This document shows, piece by piece, positions 27,582 to 36,859 of a DNA stretch of 43,985 bases. The translations under genes and the position numbers were made by a program. Position 1 is the stretch's first letter. Every line of letters begins with the position of its first letter. The notes under the pieces were generated by a model that ran no database searches, was not told the DNA's origin, and saw only the letters and a program-made list of their open reading frames with translations. The DNA is from Minisyncoccota bacterium. Lineage in GTDB: Bacteria > Patescibacteriota > Minisyncoccia > Phycocordibacterales > PALSA-1337. The stretch covers positions 1 through 43,985 of the forward strand of contig JAQTPC010000008.1 of the NCBI GenBank assembly GCA_028713005.1. The letters run 5' to 3'.

Positions 27582-29108
27582 TCATCCAAATTTCTTTTGT
27601 CGGTATTGAATCGCTTCGAGAATGTGACTCTTTTTAATATTGGGCGAGCAATCGAGATCAGCGATAGTTCTCGCAACTTTGATAATACGATGAAAAGCTC
27701 TGCCTGATACACCTAGCTTTTCAGCAGATTGAGTGAGTAATTTTCTCGCATCATCCTCCAGTAAAGCGTATTTTTCTATATCACCCGCATTCATCTCGCT
27801 GTTGTAGTATTTATTTTGAGAATGAAATCGTTTCATTTGAACCGCTCGGGCTTGTATGACTCGCTTGCGGATATCTTTTGTTTTTTCTGAAGAAGCCTGA
27901 GTTAATGATAATTTTTCGTAGTCGATTTTACTAACCTGTATCCATATATCAATACGATCAAGTACTGGCGCAGATAGCTTTCTCTGGTACCGTTCTATAC
28001 TCCGTGGCGAACAAGCACAGCCGTTTCCCTTTCCTTTTCCGCAACGACAAGGATTCATCGAAGCAACCATGATGCATTGTGCAGGAAATGTCACTGAACC
28101 ACGAGCACGTGCAACTGTTATCGTTCTCTCTTCGAGAGGTTGACGCAGGCCTTCAATGACACGCTGTTCAAATTCTGGGAATTCATCAAGAAATAAAACG
28201 CCTCTATGAGCTAACGTTATTTCTCCGGGGTGAGGTGTGGTTCCTCCCCCGAGTATAGAAATAGCTGAAGATGTATGGTGTGGCGATCGAAATGGTGGAT
28301 GGGTAATGAGTCCTTGATCCAGTATGCGGGCCACAGAATATATACTCGTGACTTCAACTGCCTGCTCGTATGATAGTGGTGGCATTATCGAAGCCATACT
28401 TTGTGCGAGCATAGTCTTGCCAGTTCCTGGCGGTCCGTAGAGTATTATATTGTGACATCCCGCAACAGCTATCTCTAATGCACGTTTAGAGCTCTCATTT
28501 CCTCTGATGTGAGATATGTCATAACGGTGTACACCATCTATTTCAGCATGTAATTCGGTATGTCTTGGTTGTAAGGGTATGAGCTTTTTGTGTCTCATAA
28601 GATGCTCAACTATCTCTTGGAGAGATGAAACTGGATATATGATGATGTGTTGGGCCAGAGAAGCTTCTTTCTCATTTTCTTTTGGAATAAATACAGCAGT
28701 AAAACCATGTGTCGGCGCATCGATAAGTATAGGGAGTAGTCCATGTATTTTTCTGAGTTTTCCTTCGAGAGATAATTCCCCTAAAAATAGTGTATTTTCA
28801 TAGTCAAATTCGATATCGCTAGATGCAGATAGATACGCCAATGCCATCGCAAGATCAAAAGATGAACCTTCTTTACGAGTGTCGGCAGGAGCCAAAGAAA
28901 TAACAACTTTTTGATTCTTTTGCTTTGGTGAAATGTAGCCCGTATTCTTGATCGCTGCAGATATGCGATCTTTTGCCTCGTCTACTGATCTGTCACCGAG
29001 TCCTATAACTGAGAATGAATGTAAGCCATTTGATATATCAACTTCTACTGTAACCGTTTCCATATGTAATCCACAGATGTGGGCGCTATAAGTTTTTGCA
29101 GTACTCAT
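27582..29108 (-). CDS. comM: YifB/ComM family Mg-chelatase-like ATPase
   Basis: FSVIGLGDRSVDEAKDRISAAIKNTGY, NIILYGPPGTGKTMLAQSMA, RSPHHTSSAISILGGGTTPHPGEITLAHRGVLFLDEFPEF. Confidence 0.95.
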   Translation of the reverse strand: MSTAKTYSAHICGLHMETVTVEVDISNGLHSFSVIGLGDRSVDEAKDRISAAIKNTGYISPKQKNQKVVISLAPADTRKEGSSFDLAMALAYLSASSDIEFDYENTLFLGELSLEGKLRKIHGLLPILIDAPTHGFTAVFIPKENEKEASLAQHIIIYPVSSLQEIVEHLMRHKKLIPLQPRHTELHAEIDGVHRYDISHIRGNESSKRALEIAVAGCHNIILYGPPGTGKTMLAQSMASIMPPLSYEQAVEVTSIYSVARILDQGLITHPPFRSPHHTSSAISILGGGTTPHPGEITLAHRGVLFLDEFPEFEQRVIEGLRQPLEERTITVARARGSVTFPAQCIMVASMNPCRCGKGKGNGCACSPRSIERYQRKLSAPVLDRIDIWIQVSKIDYEKLSLTQASSEKTKDIRKRVIQARAVQMKRFHSQNKYYNSEMNAGDIEKYALLEDDARKLLTQSAEKLGVSGRAFHRIIKVARTIADLDCSPNIKKSHILEAIQYRQKKFG

Positions 29109-29188
29109 GAGACATATTCTACAGAAGTAGTTTCAAGGAACTATCAAAAATTGTTAAAGTAATAATAAATATTTTTACTAGGGCCAAG

Positions 29189-29215
29189 AAAAAACCACTC
29201 TTGCGGTGGTTTTTT
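29189..29215 (-). terminator. intrinsic terminator (bidirectional)
   Basis: aaaaaaccac tcttgcg gtggtttttt, downstream of the DksA-like gene. Confidence 0.8.
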
Positions 29216-29238
29216 CAACATACAATGATTAACAAATG

Positions 29239-29601
29239 CTAGTGTTTGTGTTTTATTGAGTTACGGGCACTTGGGTTTGCTTCGAGGCGCTCTATCTCTA
29301 TCGGTTTGCCACAGGTCTCGCAAGTACCATATGTTCCCTTCTCAATACGTTCGAGAGCCGCTTTGACTTCGTTGAGCTGTCCTTCGAGCTTGTTTGCTAT
29401 ACCGGCATTATCTTCGAGTTCTTCAAATTTGTCTGCCATCTCATTGTCATCAGCGGTATCAACCTTCATATCTCCTGTCGTTACCTCCCAACCACCAGGC
29501 GCACTAGAGCTCTTTTGGCCAATACCATTAAGCTCTTCTTCGAGCTGGTTTGATTCTGTTAAGAGAAGCTTTTTAAATTTTTCGATGTCTCTTTTATTCA
29601 T
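29239..29601 (-). CDS. DksA/TraR-like protein
   Basis: N-terminal coiled coil, VDTADDNEMADKFEELEDNAGIANKLEGQLNEVKAALERIEKGTYGTCETCGKPIEIERLEANPSA. Confidence 0.88.
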   Translation of the reverse strand: MNKRDIEKFKKLLLTESNQLEEELNGIGQKSSSAPGGWEVTTGDMKVDTADDNEMADKFEELEDNAGIANKLEGQLNEVKAALERIEKGTYGTCETCGKPIEIERLEANPSARNSIKHKH

Positions 29602-29613
29602 GATGGCTACATT

Positions 29614-30768
29614 TTAGCGTATAAATGCCTTTTGTTCAAGGCGGTCCAATATTGCATTAAGTGTTGATTCAGAGCCAGTTATAACCAATTTGGTATTATC
29701 GAGGAATGAATATAAGAATAGAGTATTTCCTCCAACCACAAATTCACGCACATCTTTGTTCCGTATGATTCGGTCAGTAAATAAACCGCGAATAACTTTG
29801 TAGCGAGGATCATTCTGGTAGTCGACAACTGGTGTAGAAGTCGAAGTATTTTCAGATGACGATGCTGTTTGGGCTACTTGAGCGCGCGCAGATATGTCAG
29901 CAGGTGTATTTTGATAAAAATATTGTTTCAGATCATCCGCCATAAAGCTTTCCCATTGCAACATGCCAGCAAAAGCATTCTGAAAATAACTGATTGTTGC
30001 CACAATGAATACATCTTTTGAGCCTTGTTTATCAGCATATACACCCAACATCCAATCGTTAGATAATGCACGGTAAAGTATGTCTGGTGCAGTGAGATCC
30101 ATTGTTGTATAAGCATCTGGCGCTGGTACGCGGATTTTTTGCCCACCACTATCTATCTCTGTAAAGACAATTTCTTTGATTGTGTCATTTTGCTGAGGCT
30201 TAGCTATTTCTTTTCTGACTGCAGCAATGACACTATTTGGATTGAGTGAATCGATCGCAAGAGCAACTCGTGTATCAGCTTTTACAATTGATATTGGTGT
30301 TGGTGCTTGAGGAGTGACATTTTTTGAGCCAGCGAGTGGGCTTATACTATAAAAATAGTATGCACCACCAATGCCACCGCCAATCAATATAATACCGGCA
30401 AGAGCAATAAGTGTTTTTTTGATTACTTGGGATCTGTCAGCTTTATTTTCTAGTGACTCGGTCGATTCTCCGAGATTATTTTGTCCTGTATTTTTCTTTT
30501 GTTCAGCAAGGGCAATAGTGGCAGTTGATATTTTTTTGTGAGCGAGAACATCAGCCACATCACTTTCGTATGTACGCAAAGCTTTTTGAGGCGTTTCAGT
30601 GACATGTGGACGTTGAGGTGCTTCTGGTGCAAGAGGTTCACTTGGAACCGTTTGATCTTGAGTTGCTGGACCGATGTCTTGACCAGTCGGCGTTGGAAAA
30701 TCTTGTGGTGCTAGAACAGGGTTTTGGTTCTGCCCAGTAAATGTTTGAGGTTGATTCTCTTCGTTCAT
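29614..30768 (-). CDS. hypothetical single-TM membrane protein
   Basis: TM segment IKKTLIALAGIILIGGGIGGAYYFY after disordered N-term. Confidence 0.65.
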   Translation of the reverse strand: MNEENQPQTFTGQNQNPVLAPQDFPTPTGQDIGPATQDQTVPSEPLAPEAPQRPHVTETPQKALRTYESDVADVLAHKKISTATIALAEQKKNTGQNNLGESTESLENKADRSQVIKKTLIALAGIILIGGGIGGAYYFYSISPLAGSKNVTPQAPTPISIVKADTRVALAIDSLNPNSVIAAVRKEIAKPQQNDTIKEIVFTEIDSGGQKIRVPAPDAYTTMDLTAPDILYRALSNDWMLGVYADKQGSKDVFIVATISYFQNAFAGMLQWESFMADDLKQYFYQNTPADISARAQVAQTASSSENTSTSTPVVDYQNDPRYKVIRGLFTDRIIRNKDVREFVVGGNTLFLYSFLDNTKLVITGSESTLNAILDRLEQKAFIR

Positions 30769-30796
30769 GTTGGTTGTATTATAACGTTAAAGTAAA

Positions 30797-30833
30797 AGCC
30801 GTACCACATAGTAAAGTGTTACGGCTTTTATTG
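30797..30833 (-). terminator. intrinsic terminator downstream of pnp
   Basis: aaagccgta ... tacggcttt stem with A/T tracts on both sides. Confidence 0.75.
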
Positions 30834-30850
30834 AATCTGGATCCGATGGT

Positions 30851-33031
30851 TTAATACCTTTTCTTAAACTCAGGTTTTGGTGGTCGTGGGGTTTCTTCCC
30901 TCTTGGTAAATTTATTTGGATCTGCTTGCTTGATTGAGAGATTGATTCTACCCTTTTCATCAACTTCCTTCACAACAACAGGTACTTTGTCACCTTCTTT
31001 TATATATGTTTCGACGCGTTCAACGCGGAATGGGGCAATTTCTGATACATGCACGAGGCCCTCTGAGTTCGGTCCGATCTTTACGAAAGCACCAAAATCC
31101 ATGAGACGTGTCACTTCTCCTTCAAAACGCTCGCCTGGTTTGTATTCGCGTGTCATGCCGTAGATGATATCTTTTGCTTTTTGTGCAGTTTCATTTTTTC
31201 CAGTGATAAATATTGAACCGTCATCCTCTATAGTGATATCTTCAACTTGAGTTGAGTCTTTGATTTCATTGATCGTTTTTCCGCCAGAACCGATGACGAG
31301 ACCGATTTGATCTGGTTTTATCTTCATCACAATGATTTCTGGTGCATTTGGATTTATCTTTACTCTCGGTGCTGCGATGGCTTTTTCAATTGTCTCAAGG
31401 ATCGTGAAACGCGCGATCTTTGCTTTTTCAAATGCTTCGGCGAGTATTTCAAGCGGAATACCGCCAACTTTCACATCCATCTGTACCGCGGTGATGCCGG
31501 CGCGTGTTCCAGCAACTTTGAAGTCCATATCACCATGGTGATCCTCTGGTCCTTGGATGTCAGTGAGTACTTTGTATTCATATTTTTTAGTACCAAATAT
31601 TTTGCCCATCATGCCTGGCTTAGCCTCGCGCATCATGAGTCCGCTCGCAATACCTGCTACTGGAGCCTTGATGGGAACACCGGCGTCCATTAGTGCAAGG
31701 GTTGATCCACAGACTGAACCCATAGAGGTTGAACCATTTGATGCCATGGCCTCAGAGACGATGCGGATAGTGTAAGGAAATACATCTTTTGCAGGGATAA
31801 TAGGGATGAGTGCTTTTTCAGCGAGGGCGCCATGACCGATCATGCGTCGGTTCGTACTACCTACACGACCTGTTTCACCAGTTGAGAATGGTGGGAAGTT
31901 GTAATGGTGCATGAAACGCTTGTTTGCTTCAGCTGACATACCATCGATGACGAGTGCGTCACCGGGACTGCCCAATGTAAGGGCTGAAAGGATGTGCGTG
32001 CCACCACGATAGAAAATACCTGAACCGTGTAACATGGGTGAAATACCTCCTGCCTGAGCAAAGAGGGGGCGAACTTGGTCAACAGTACGGCCGTCAGCAC
32101 GTTTTCCATTGCTGATAGCCTCTTCGTGTAACAATTCATTGACAGCTTCCTCAAAAACTTCTTGAGCCATAGCTTTGTTACCTTCTGGCATTTTTTCTGT
32201 GAAACAAGCTGACCAAATACCGTTGATTTCATTGATACGATCGTGTCCTGGTGTGCCACTCATGATGTACTGTGCGAGCTTTGGCTTTATTTCAGCATCA
32301 AAAAGTTCCTTTGTACCTGGAGTTGGTTCAGGCAAAACTACCACAGCCTTTGGTTTACCAATCTCTGCAATGATCTGCTTTTGCCATGCTTGAATCTTTT
32401 CTATTTCTTCACTGGCACGTGTCAGTGCCTCGTTGACGATATCCTCACCCACTTCATGACTGGCAACCTCTATCATATTGATCATGCCATCTTTGCCGCA
32501 AGCGACGAGCTCGAGATCGATCTTGGCTTCATCGCGAGTTGCATAGTCTGGATTGATGAACCAGTTGTGGTCTTTTGCGATACGAATAGCTGATGCCGGT
32601 CCGTTCCATGGGATACGTGAAACACCGAGAGCGAGAGAAGCAGCAATGACAGCGAGTACATCCGGATCATCTTGGTCGATTGAGAGTGTGGTGACGATGA
32701 CTTGTACTTCATTGCGCATTTTCTGGTTGAAGAGAGGGCGGATAGTACGATCAACGATACGGCCAGCAAGTATGGCATCTGTTGAAGGTTTTCCCTCACG
32801 ACGGACAAAGCGTGAGCCGAGGATGCGGCCTGTAGCATAGAAACGCTCTTCAAAATCAACGGTCAGTGGAAAAAAGTCACCATCCCTGAGATCTCCCATG
32901 ACTGCGGTGGCGAGAACTGCAGTATTTCCATAACGGACGATGACTGAACCATCCGCTTGGTTTGCGAGATCATTGAATTCTGCTGATAAGGTCTTGCCTC
33001 CGATCTCGATAGAGTATTGTTTTGAAATCAT
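30851..33031 (-). CDS. pnp: polyribonucleotide nucleotidyltransferase (PNPase)
   Basis: Two RNase PH domains (GDFFPLTVDFEERFYATGRI; RVGSTNRRMIGHGALAEKAL), KH and S1 domains. Confidence 0.97.
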   Translation of the reverse strand: MISKQYSIEIGGKTLSAEFNDLANQADGSVIVRYGNTAVLATAVMGDLRDGDFFPLTVDFEERFYATGRILGSRFVRREGKPSTDAILAGRIVDRTIRPLFNQKMRNEVQVIVTTLSIDQDDPDVLAVIAASLALGVSRIPWNGPASAIRIAKDHNWFINPDYATRDEAKIDLELVACGKDGMINMIEVASHEVGEDIVNEALTRASEEIEKIQAWQKQIIAEIGKPKAVVVLPEPTPGTKELFDAEIKPKLAQYIMSGTPGHDRINEINGIWSACFTEKMPEGNKAMAQEVFEEAVNELLHEEAISNGKRADGRTVDQVRPLFAQAGGISPMLHGSGIFYRGGTHILSALTLGSPGDALVIDGMSAEANKRFMHHYNFPPFSTGETGRVGSTNRRMIGHGALAEKALIPIIPAKDVFPYTIRIVSEAMASNGSTSMGSVCGSTLALMDAGVPIKAPVAGIASGLMMREAKPGMMGKIFGTKKYEYKVLTDIQGPEDHHGDMDFKVAGTRAGITAVQMDVKVGGIPLEILAEAFEKAKIARFTILETIEKAIAAPRVKINPNAPEIIVMKIKPDQIGLVIGSGGKTINEIKDSTQVEDITIEDDGSIFITGKNETAQKAKDIIYGMTREYKPGERFEGEVTRLMDFGAFVKIGPNSEGLVHVSEIAPFRVERVETYIKEGDKVPVVVKEVDEKGRINLSIKQADPNKFTKREETPRPPKPEFKKRY

Positions 33032-33046
33032 TTATGTAATGTAACA

Positions 33047-33079
33047 AAAAAACCAGTGAATTACTATTCACTGGTTTTT
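33047..33079 (-). terminator. intrinsic terminator downstream of the NYN gene
   Basis: aaaaaccagtgaat tact attcactggttttt. Confidence 0.8.
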
Positions 33080-33083
33080 CCTT

Positions 33084-33608
33084 TTATCTCCTATTCCCTC
33101 CCGATCTGAGCAAATATTTTGCTGGTTCATCATCGAGGTCCATGAAATGGTCCGCTACTTCAATAAGTTTCGAAGATGTTGATTTACCGAATGAGACGAC
33201 TTCAACCTGACACCCTTGGTTCATCTGGAGATATTCGACAAGCGGACAGAAGTCCCCGTCACCAGTGAGTAGGATAATAGAGTCGAGCTTTGGAGCGAGT
33301 TTGACTGCGTCGATAGCGAGACCAACGTCCCAGTCAGCTTTCTTTGCGCCAGAGCTAAAGATCTGTAGATCTTTGACCTTGGTCTCGATACCCACCTTGG
33401 TGAGTGCATCGAAGAAGCCTGATTCTTCACCTGATTCGGTTGAGATGACATAAGCGACTGCGCGGACGAGTTTACGGCCATCGAGAGCATCTTTGACGAT
33501 AGCTCCGAAGTTGACCTTTGAATGATAGAGATTTCTACCACTATGGTAGAGATTTTGTGCATCGATATAGATACCGACGCGTTGTTCTTTGTGTTTGATT
33601 ATAGACAT
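33084..33608 (-). CDS. NYN-domain (LabA-like PIN fold) protein
   Basis: VGIYIDAQNLYHS, KKADWDVGLAIDAVKLAPKLDSIILLTGDGDFCPLVEYLQ. Confidence 0.9.
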   Translation of the reverse strand: MSIIKHKEQRVGIYIDAQNLYHSGRNLYHSKVNFGAIVKDALDGRKLVRAVAYVISTESGEESGFFDALTKVGIETKVKDLQIFSSGAKKADWDVGLAIDAVKLAPKLDSIILLTGDGDFCPLVEYLQMNQGCQVEVVSFGKSTSSKLIEVADHFMDLDDEPAKYLLRSGGNRR

Positions 33609-33686
33609 AAAAAATGAGTTAACTAATTTGTATTAAAAAGGATTATTAAATTATAAAAGACCTTACTGTGTTAAGTATACCAAAAA

Positions 33687-33699
33687 CGCCCTGCGGGCG
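33687..33699 (-). terminator. intrinsic terminator of rpsO
   Basis: On the minus strand CGCCCGCAGGGCG followed by TTTTT. Confidence 0.75.
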
Positions 33700-33705
33700 C
33701 CTCTG

Positions 33706-33972
33706 CTATTTCTTGAGATCCAGCTTCTTGATGATAGTGGCGTAACGTTTTGGGTTACTTTTCTTCAAATAGACGAGGTGAGACTGACGATCAGCTACCA
33801 TGCCGAGGAGACCACGGCGTGAGTGGTTGTCTTTCTTGTGCTTACGGAGGTGTGAAGTAAGCTCATCAATGCGCTTGGTCAAAATAGCGACCTGAACTTC
33901 AGGAGAACCTGTGTCCTTGTCGTGAATTGCTGTTTCTTTGATGATTTTGGTCTTTTGACGTGTGCTTAACAT
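33706..33972 (-). CDS. rpsO: 30S ribosomal protein S15
   Basis: DTGSPEVQVAILTKRIDELTSHLRKHKKDNHSRRGLLGMVADRQSHLVYLKK. Confidence 0.98.
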   Translation of the reverse strand: MLSTRQKTKIIKETAIHDKDTGSPEVQVAILTKRIDELTSHLRKHKKDNHSRRGLLGMVADRQSHLVYLKKSNPKRYATIIKKLDLKK

Positions 33973-33981
33973 AGTTGAAAC

Positions 33982-34010
33982 ATCATAGCATGAACCGTGG
34001 CGAGGTGCAA
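33982..34010 (-). promoter_or_regulatory. predicted promoter for rpsO
   Basis: Minus strand TTGCAC - 17 nt - TATGAT, 9 nt before the ATG. Confidence 0.55.
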
Positions 34011-34044
34011 GTTTTACTCAATTAAACTGTAAATATATGTGAAA

Positions 34045-34071
34045 AGCCGCCGGATCTGGGATCCAGCGGCT
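34045..34071. terminator. strong hairpin with U/A tracts, terminator of candidate ncRNA
   Basis: agccgc c ggatc tgg gatcc a gcggct; TTTT follows on the minus strand, GTTTTTT follows on the plus strand. Confidence 0.7.
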
Positions 34072-34234
34072 GTTTTTTGGGAATGGGGTTCCTCAACATT
34101 GTAGGTTGCAAGCGGCAACGCGCTAACAATTTTGGTTTCGTTGGGACAACCTCAATCCTTATTTAATAGAATGGTTTTGTCGTCTTCAATCGATCTCCTT
34201 GTGGCCGGTTGATTGTTTGTGCCTTGAAGGTTCG
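34045..34234 (-). ncRNA. candidate ncRNA/leader RNA (about 190 nt), unassigned family
   Basis: Minus-strand promoter TTGACA-16-TATGGT (34263-34268, 34241-34246), no long ORF, terminator hairpin at 34045-34071, and a separate downstream rpsO promoter. Confidence 0.55.
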
Positions 34235-34240
34235 TCACAT

Positions 34241-34268
34241 ACCATAGCACACCCTCAATATTTGTCAA
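34241..34268 (-). promoter_or_regulatory. predicted promoter of the candidate ncRNA
   Basis: Consensus -35 TTGACA, 16-nt spacer, -10 TATGGT on the minus strand. Confidence 0.6.
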
Positions 34269-34287
34269 GTACTCTGAAATATGTCCT

Positions 34288-34293
34288 TATAAT
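34288..34293 (+). promoter_or_regulatory. -10 element (TATAAT) upstream of the xer gene
   Basis: Exact TATAAT 21 nt before the ATG at 34315; no good -35 seen. Confidence 0.4.
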
Positions 34294-34314
34294 GGGCTAT
34301 GTTACAATTAAAGC

Positions 34315-35238
34315 ATGTCGCACAATCTCAGAGACCTCAAACAGCAATTCCTCGAATACATAGAGATAGAGCGTGGCCGTTCAGTCAAAACTGTCGAGAA
34401 CTATGATCGTTATCTCACTCGTTTTCTGAACTACTCCAAAGCAAAATCTCCTGCGGACATTACAGAAAACGTTATTCGCGAGTTCCGCTTGTGGCTTAAT
34501 CGTCAACCAGCGAGTGAAAATAGTAGGTCAACTGCTACACTTAAAAAGAAAACGCAGAATTATTACCTCATTTCCCTGCGCGCTTTTCTCAAATATCTTG
34601 CAAAGCGTGGCGTTAAGGCCGTTTCACCAGAATATATTGAACTCGCCAAAGTCGGTGACCGTCATCTCGACCTCATCACCAAAGAAGAACTCTCTCGCCT
34701 ACTCAAATCAACTGACGGTGATGATTTGAGATCTATGCGTGACAAAGCTATCCTCGAAACACTCTTTTCTACTGGTTTACGTGTATCTGAACTCTGTTCC
34801 CTCTCTCGTGATATCGATCTATCGAGTGACGAACTCTCCGTACGCGGTAAAGGTGAAAAGATTCGCGTGGTCTTCATGTCTGATGAAGCAAAACGTTCTA
34901 TTAAACGCTATTTGGACAAGCGTCCTGATATCGATGGAGCTCTGTTCGTGAAGATCTCTGGTGAAGAAAGAAAGATGAAAGAAGAAGACCTCGGTCTTTC
35001 GACACGTCAAGTAGAAAGAATTATCAAGCACTATGCCATAAAGGCGGGTATATCAAAGAAAGTAACACCTCACGTTATTCGTCATATGTTCGCTACTGAT
35101 CTACTCGGTAATGGTGCAGATTTACGATCAGTGCAGATGTTGTTGGGTCATTCAAATATAAGTACGACGCAGATATATACTCATGTTACTGATAGTGAGT
35201 TGAAACGTGTGCATAAGCAGTTTCATAACAGGAAGTAG
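34315..35238 (+). CDS. XerC/XerD-like tyrosine recombinase
   Basis: FSTGLRVSELCSL, TPHVIRHMFATDLLGNGADLRSVQMLLGHSNISTTQIYTHV. Confidence 0.95.
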   Translation: MSHNLRDLKQQFLEYIEIERGRSVKTVENYDRYLTRFLNYSKAKSPADITENVIREFRLWLNRQPASENSRSTATLKKKTQNYYLISLRAFLKYLAKRGVKAVSPEYIELAKVGDRHLDLITKEELSRLLKSTDGDDLRSMRDKAILETLFSTGLRVSELCSLSRDIDLSSDELSVRGKGEKIRVVFMSDEAKRSIKRYLDKRPDIDGALFVKISGEERKMKEEDLGLSTRQVERIIKHYAIKAGISKKVTPHVIRHMFATDLLGNGADLRSVQMLLGHSNISTTQIYTHVTDSELKRVHKQFHNRK

Positions 35239-35304
35239 TGCTTTTGCTTGACAATATACTAAATTAGTGTTATCTTTTCTACAAACAAAAAAGAAAGGAA
35301 TTTT

Positions 35305-35688
35305 ATGTTAGACAAAAAACAAATTGATGAGCTCTTTAAAAAATTGGAAGAAAAGCACGGCCAGCCTGAAGGCTTTGAAACAGCCCGACTTGATGAGTGT
35401 GTTGAACCTTCTTTTTCGGTTGAAGGTATTCGACAAATCGCAGATGAATTTGATATGCCACTGGAGTTTGTTCGTAAACTCAATTTACGACAATACTTCT
35501 GGTTATCCATGGAGCTCGATGACAGACACGTCATGGACGAGCCAACATTCGAACAACAACAAGCCACAGATGATACTTTGGCTGAAATGCACAAAGCTGG
35601 TGGTATTATTGAATACCTAGAACGGCGAAAGAAAAAGAAAGTTCAACCACCATCAGTATCAATTCTCCCAAGTGGAAAGTGTCGTTAA
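35305..35688 (+). CDS. hypothetical protein (127 aa)
   Basis: ORF preceded by aagaaaggaa SD-like sequence and followed by a strong terminator. Confidence 0.6.
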   Translation: MLDKKQIDELFKKLEEKHGQPEGFETARLDECVEPSFSVEGIRQIADEFDMPLEFVRKLNLRQYFWLSMELDDRHVMDEPTFEQQQATDDTLAEMHKAGGIIEYLERRKKKKVQPPSVSILPSGKCR

Positions 35689-35702
35689 TTCGGGAACTTC
35701 AA

Positions 35703-35739
35703 AAGAACGCCAGACCTTCGGGTACGGCGTTCTTTTTTT
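35703..35739 (+). terminator. intrinsic terminator with UUCG loop
   Basis: aagaacgcc agacc ttcg ggta cggcgttcttttttt. Confidence 0.85.
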
Positions 35740-35803
35740 CAATCAACACATTTTTCATTTTCTTTCTGTTTACCAATTACCAATTACCGACTACAATGTC
35801 TTC

Positions 35804-36655
35804 ATGCGCATCATCTCATGGAACGTGAACGGGCTGCGAGCAAATATCAAAAAAGGTGGTTTTGACTGGCTTATGAATGAGTCCGCTGACATTTTCTGTG
35901 TCCAAGAGACAAAATCTCGTCCTGATCAGCTCGAAGCGAGTGTCACAGCTCCAGCTGGCTATCATGCTTACTTCGACCATTCAAAAGGACGTCAGGGGTA
36001 TAGTGGTGTCGCTATCTGGACCAAAGTTAAGCCCGAAAAGGTTGACTATGGCCTCGGAAATCATGAATTGGACCAAGAAGGACGATTTTTAGCCCTCTAT
36101 TTCCCTGCTGATGCTTTCAAAGATAGTATTGACGCTGATAATACGGCTCAAAATAAGTCAGAGCACACTGTTTCACATAAGAAACTCGGTAAATTCGTCT
36201 TTATCAATACGTACTTCCCTAACGGTGGTGGTGGTCCCGAGCGTTTGGCCTATAAACTACGCTTCTATGATGAATTCTTGAAATACGTAAAAGCGGCAAA
36301 GAAACGTGGATACGAAGTGATCTTCTGTGGTGATGTAAACACAGCCCATACGGCAATCGACCTTGCTCGTCCAAAAGAAAATGAAAAGAACACCGGTTTC
36401 CTCCCTATCGAACGTGCATGGATAGATCAAGTTATTGACGAAGGTTTCATTGATGTGTTCCGTTACCTGAACCCAAATGTTCGTGAAAAGTACTCATATT
36501 GGGACATGAAAACCTTTGCCAGAGAGCGTAATGTGGGTTGGCGTATAGACTACTTTTTCGCTACCCCAGGAGCAACCCGACTGGTGACAAAAGCTCGTAT
36601 TTTGGACCAAATAATGGGTTCAGACCATTGTCCATTAGATATTATTATTGGGTAA
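35804..36655 (+). CDS. xthA: exodeoxyribonuclease III
   Basis: MRIISWNVNGLRANIKKGG, FCVQETKSRPDQL, GDVNTAHTAIDLARP, GWRIDYFFAT, SDHCPLDI; start re-placed at 35804. Confidence 0.95.
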   Translation: MRIISWNVNGLRANIKKGGFDWLMNESADIFCVQETKSRPDQLEASVTAPAGYHAYFDHSKGRQGYSGVAIWTKVKPEKVDYGLGNHELDQEGRFLALYFPADAFKDSIDADNTAQNKSEHTVSHKKLGKFVFINTYFPNGGGGPERLAYKLRFYDEFLKYVKAAKKRGYEVIFCGDVNTAHTAIDLARPKENEKNTGFLPIERAWIDQVIDEGFIDVFRYLNPNVREKYSYWDMKTFARERNVGWRIDYFFATPGATRLVTKARILDQIMGSDHCPLDIIIG

Positions 36656-36700
36656 TTATGCCTTTTAAATAAAGGTTAGAAAGTAAATTTTTAATATAAA

Positions 36701-36724
36701 TACCCTCAAAATGAGGGTATTTTG
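36701..36724 (+). terminator. intrinsic terminator after xthA
   Basis: taccctc aaaa tgagggta tttt. Confidence 0.75.
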
Positions 36725-36734
36725 TTGTGTGGTA

Positions 36735-36850
36735 CAGTGAGGTCCGACCTCACTGGCGAGTCACCAAGGAGAAACCCCGAGGTTTCTCCTTGGGGTAAGA
36801 CAAAGCGCACAGTGCGCCTCGAGAAAAGAGATGAAGCGATGTGCGCTTTT
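36735..36850. repeat. cluster of three hairpins/palindromes
   Basis: cagtgaggtc c gacctcactg (36735-36755); ccaaggagaaacc ccga ggtttctccttgg (36764-36793); gcgcac a gtgcgc (36805-36817), with aaagcgcac also able to pair with gtgcgcttt near 36841. Confidence 0.85.
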
Positions 36851-36859
36851 AAAATTGAA

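Noticed and set aside
34315-35238. Xer-type recombinase as integrase of a mobile element
   Set aside because: No flanking direct repeats, cargo or excision genes; sequence looks like a housekeeping XerC/D.
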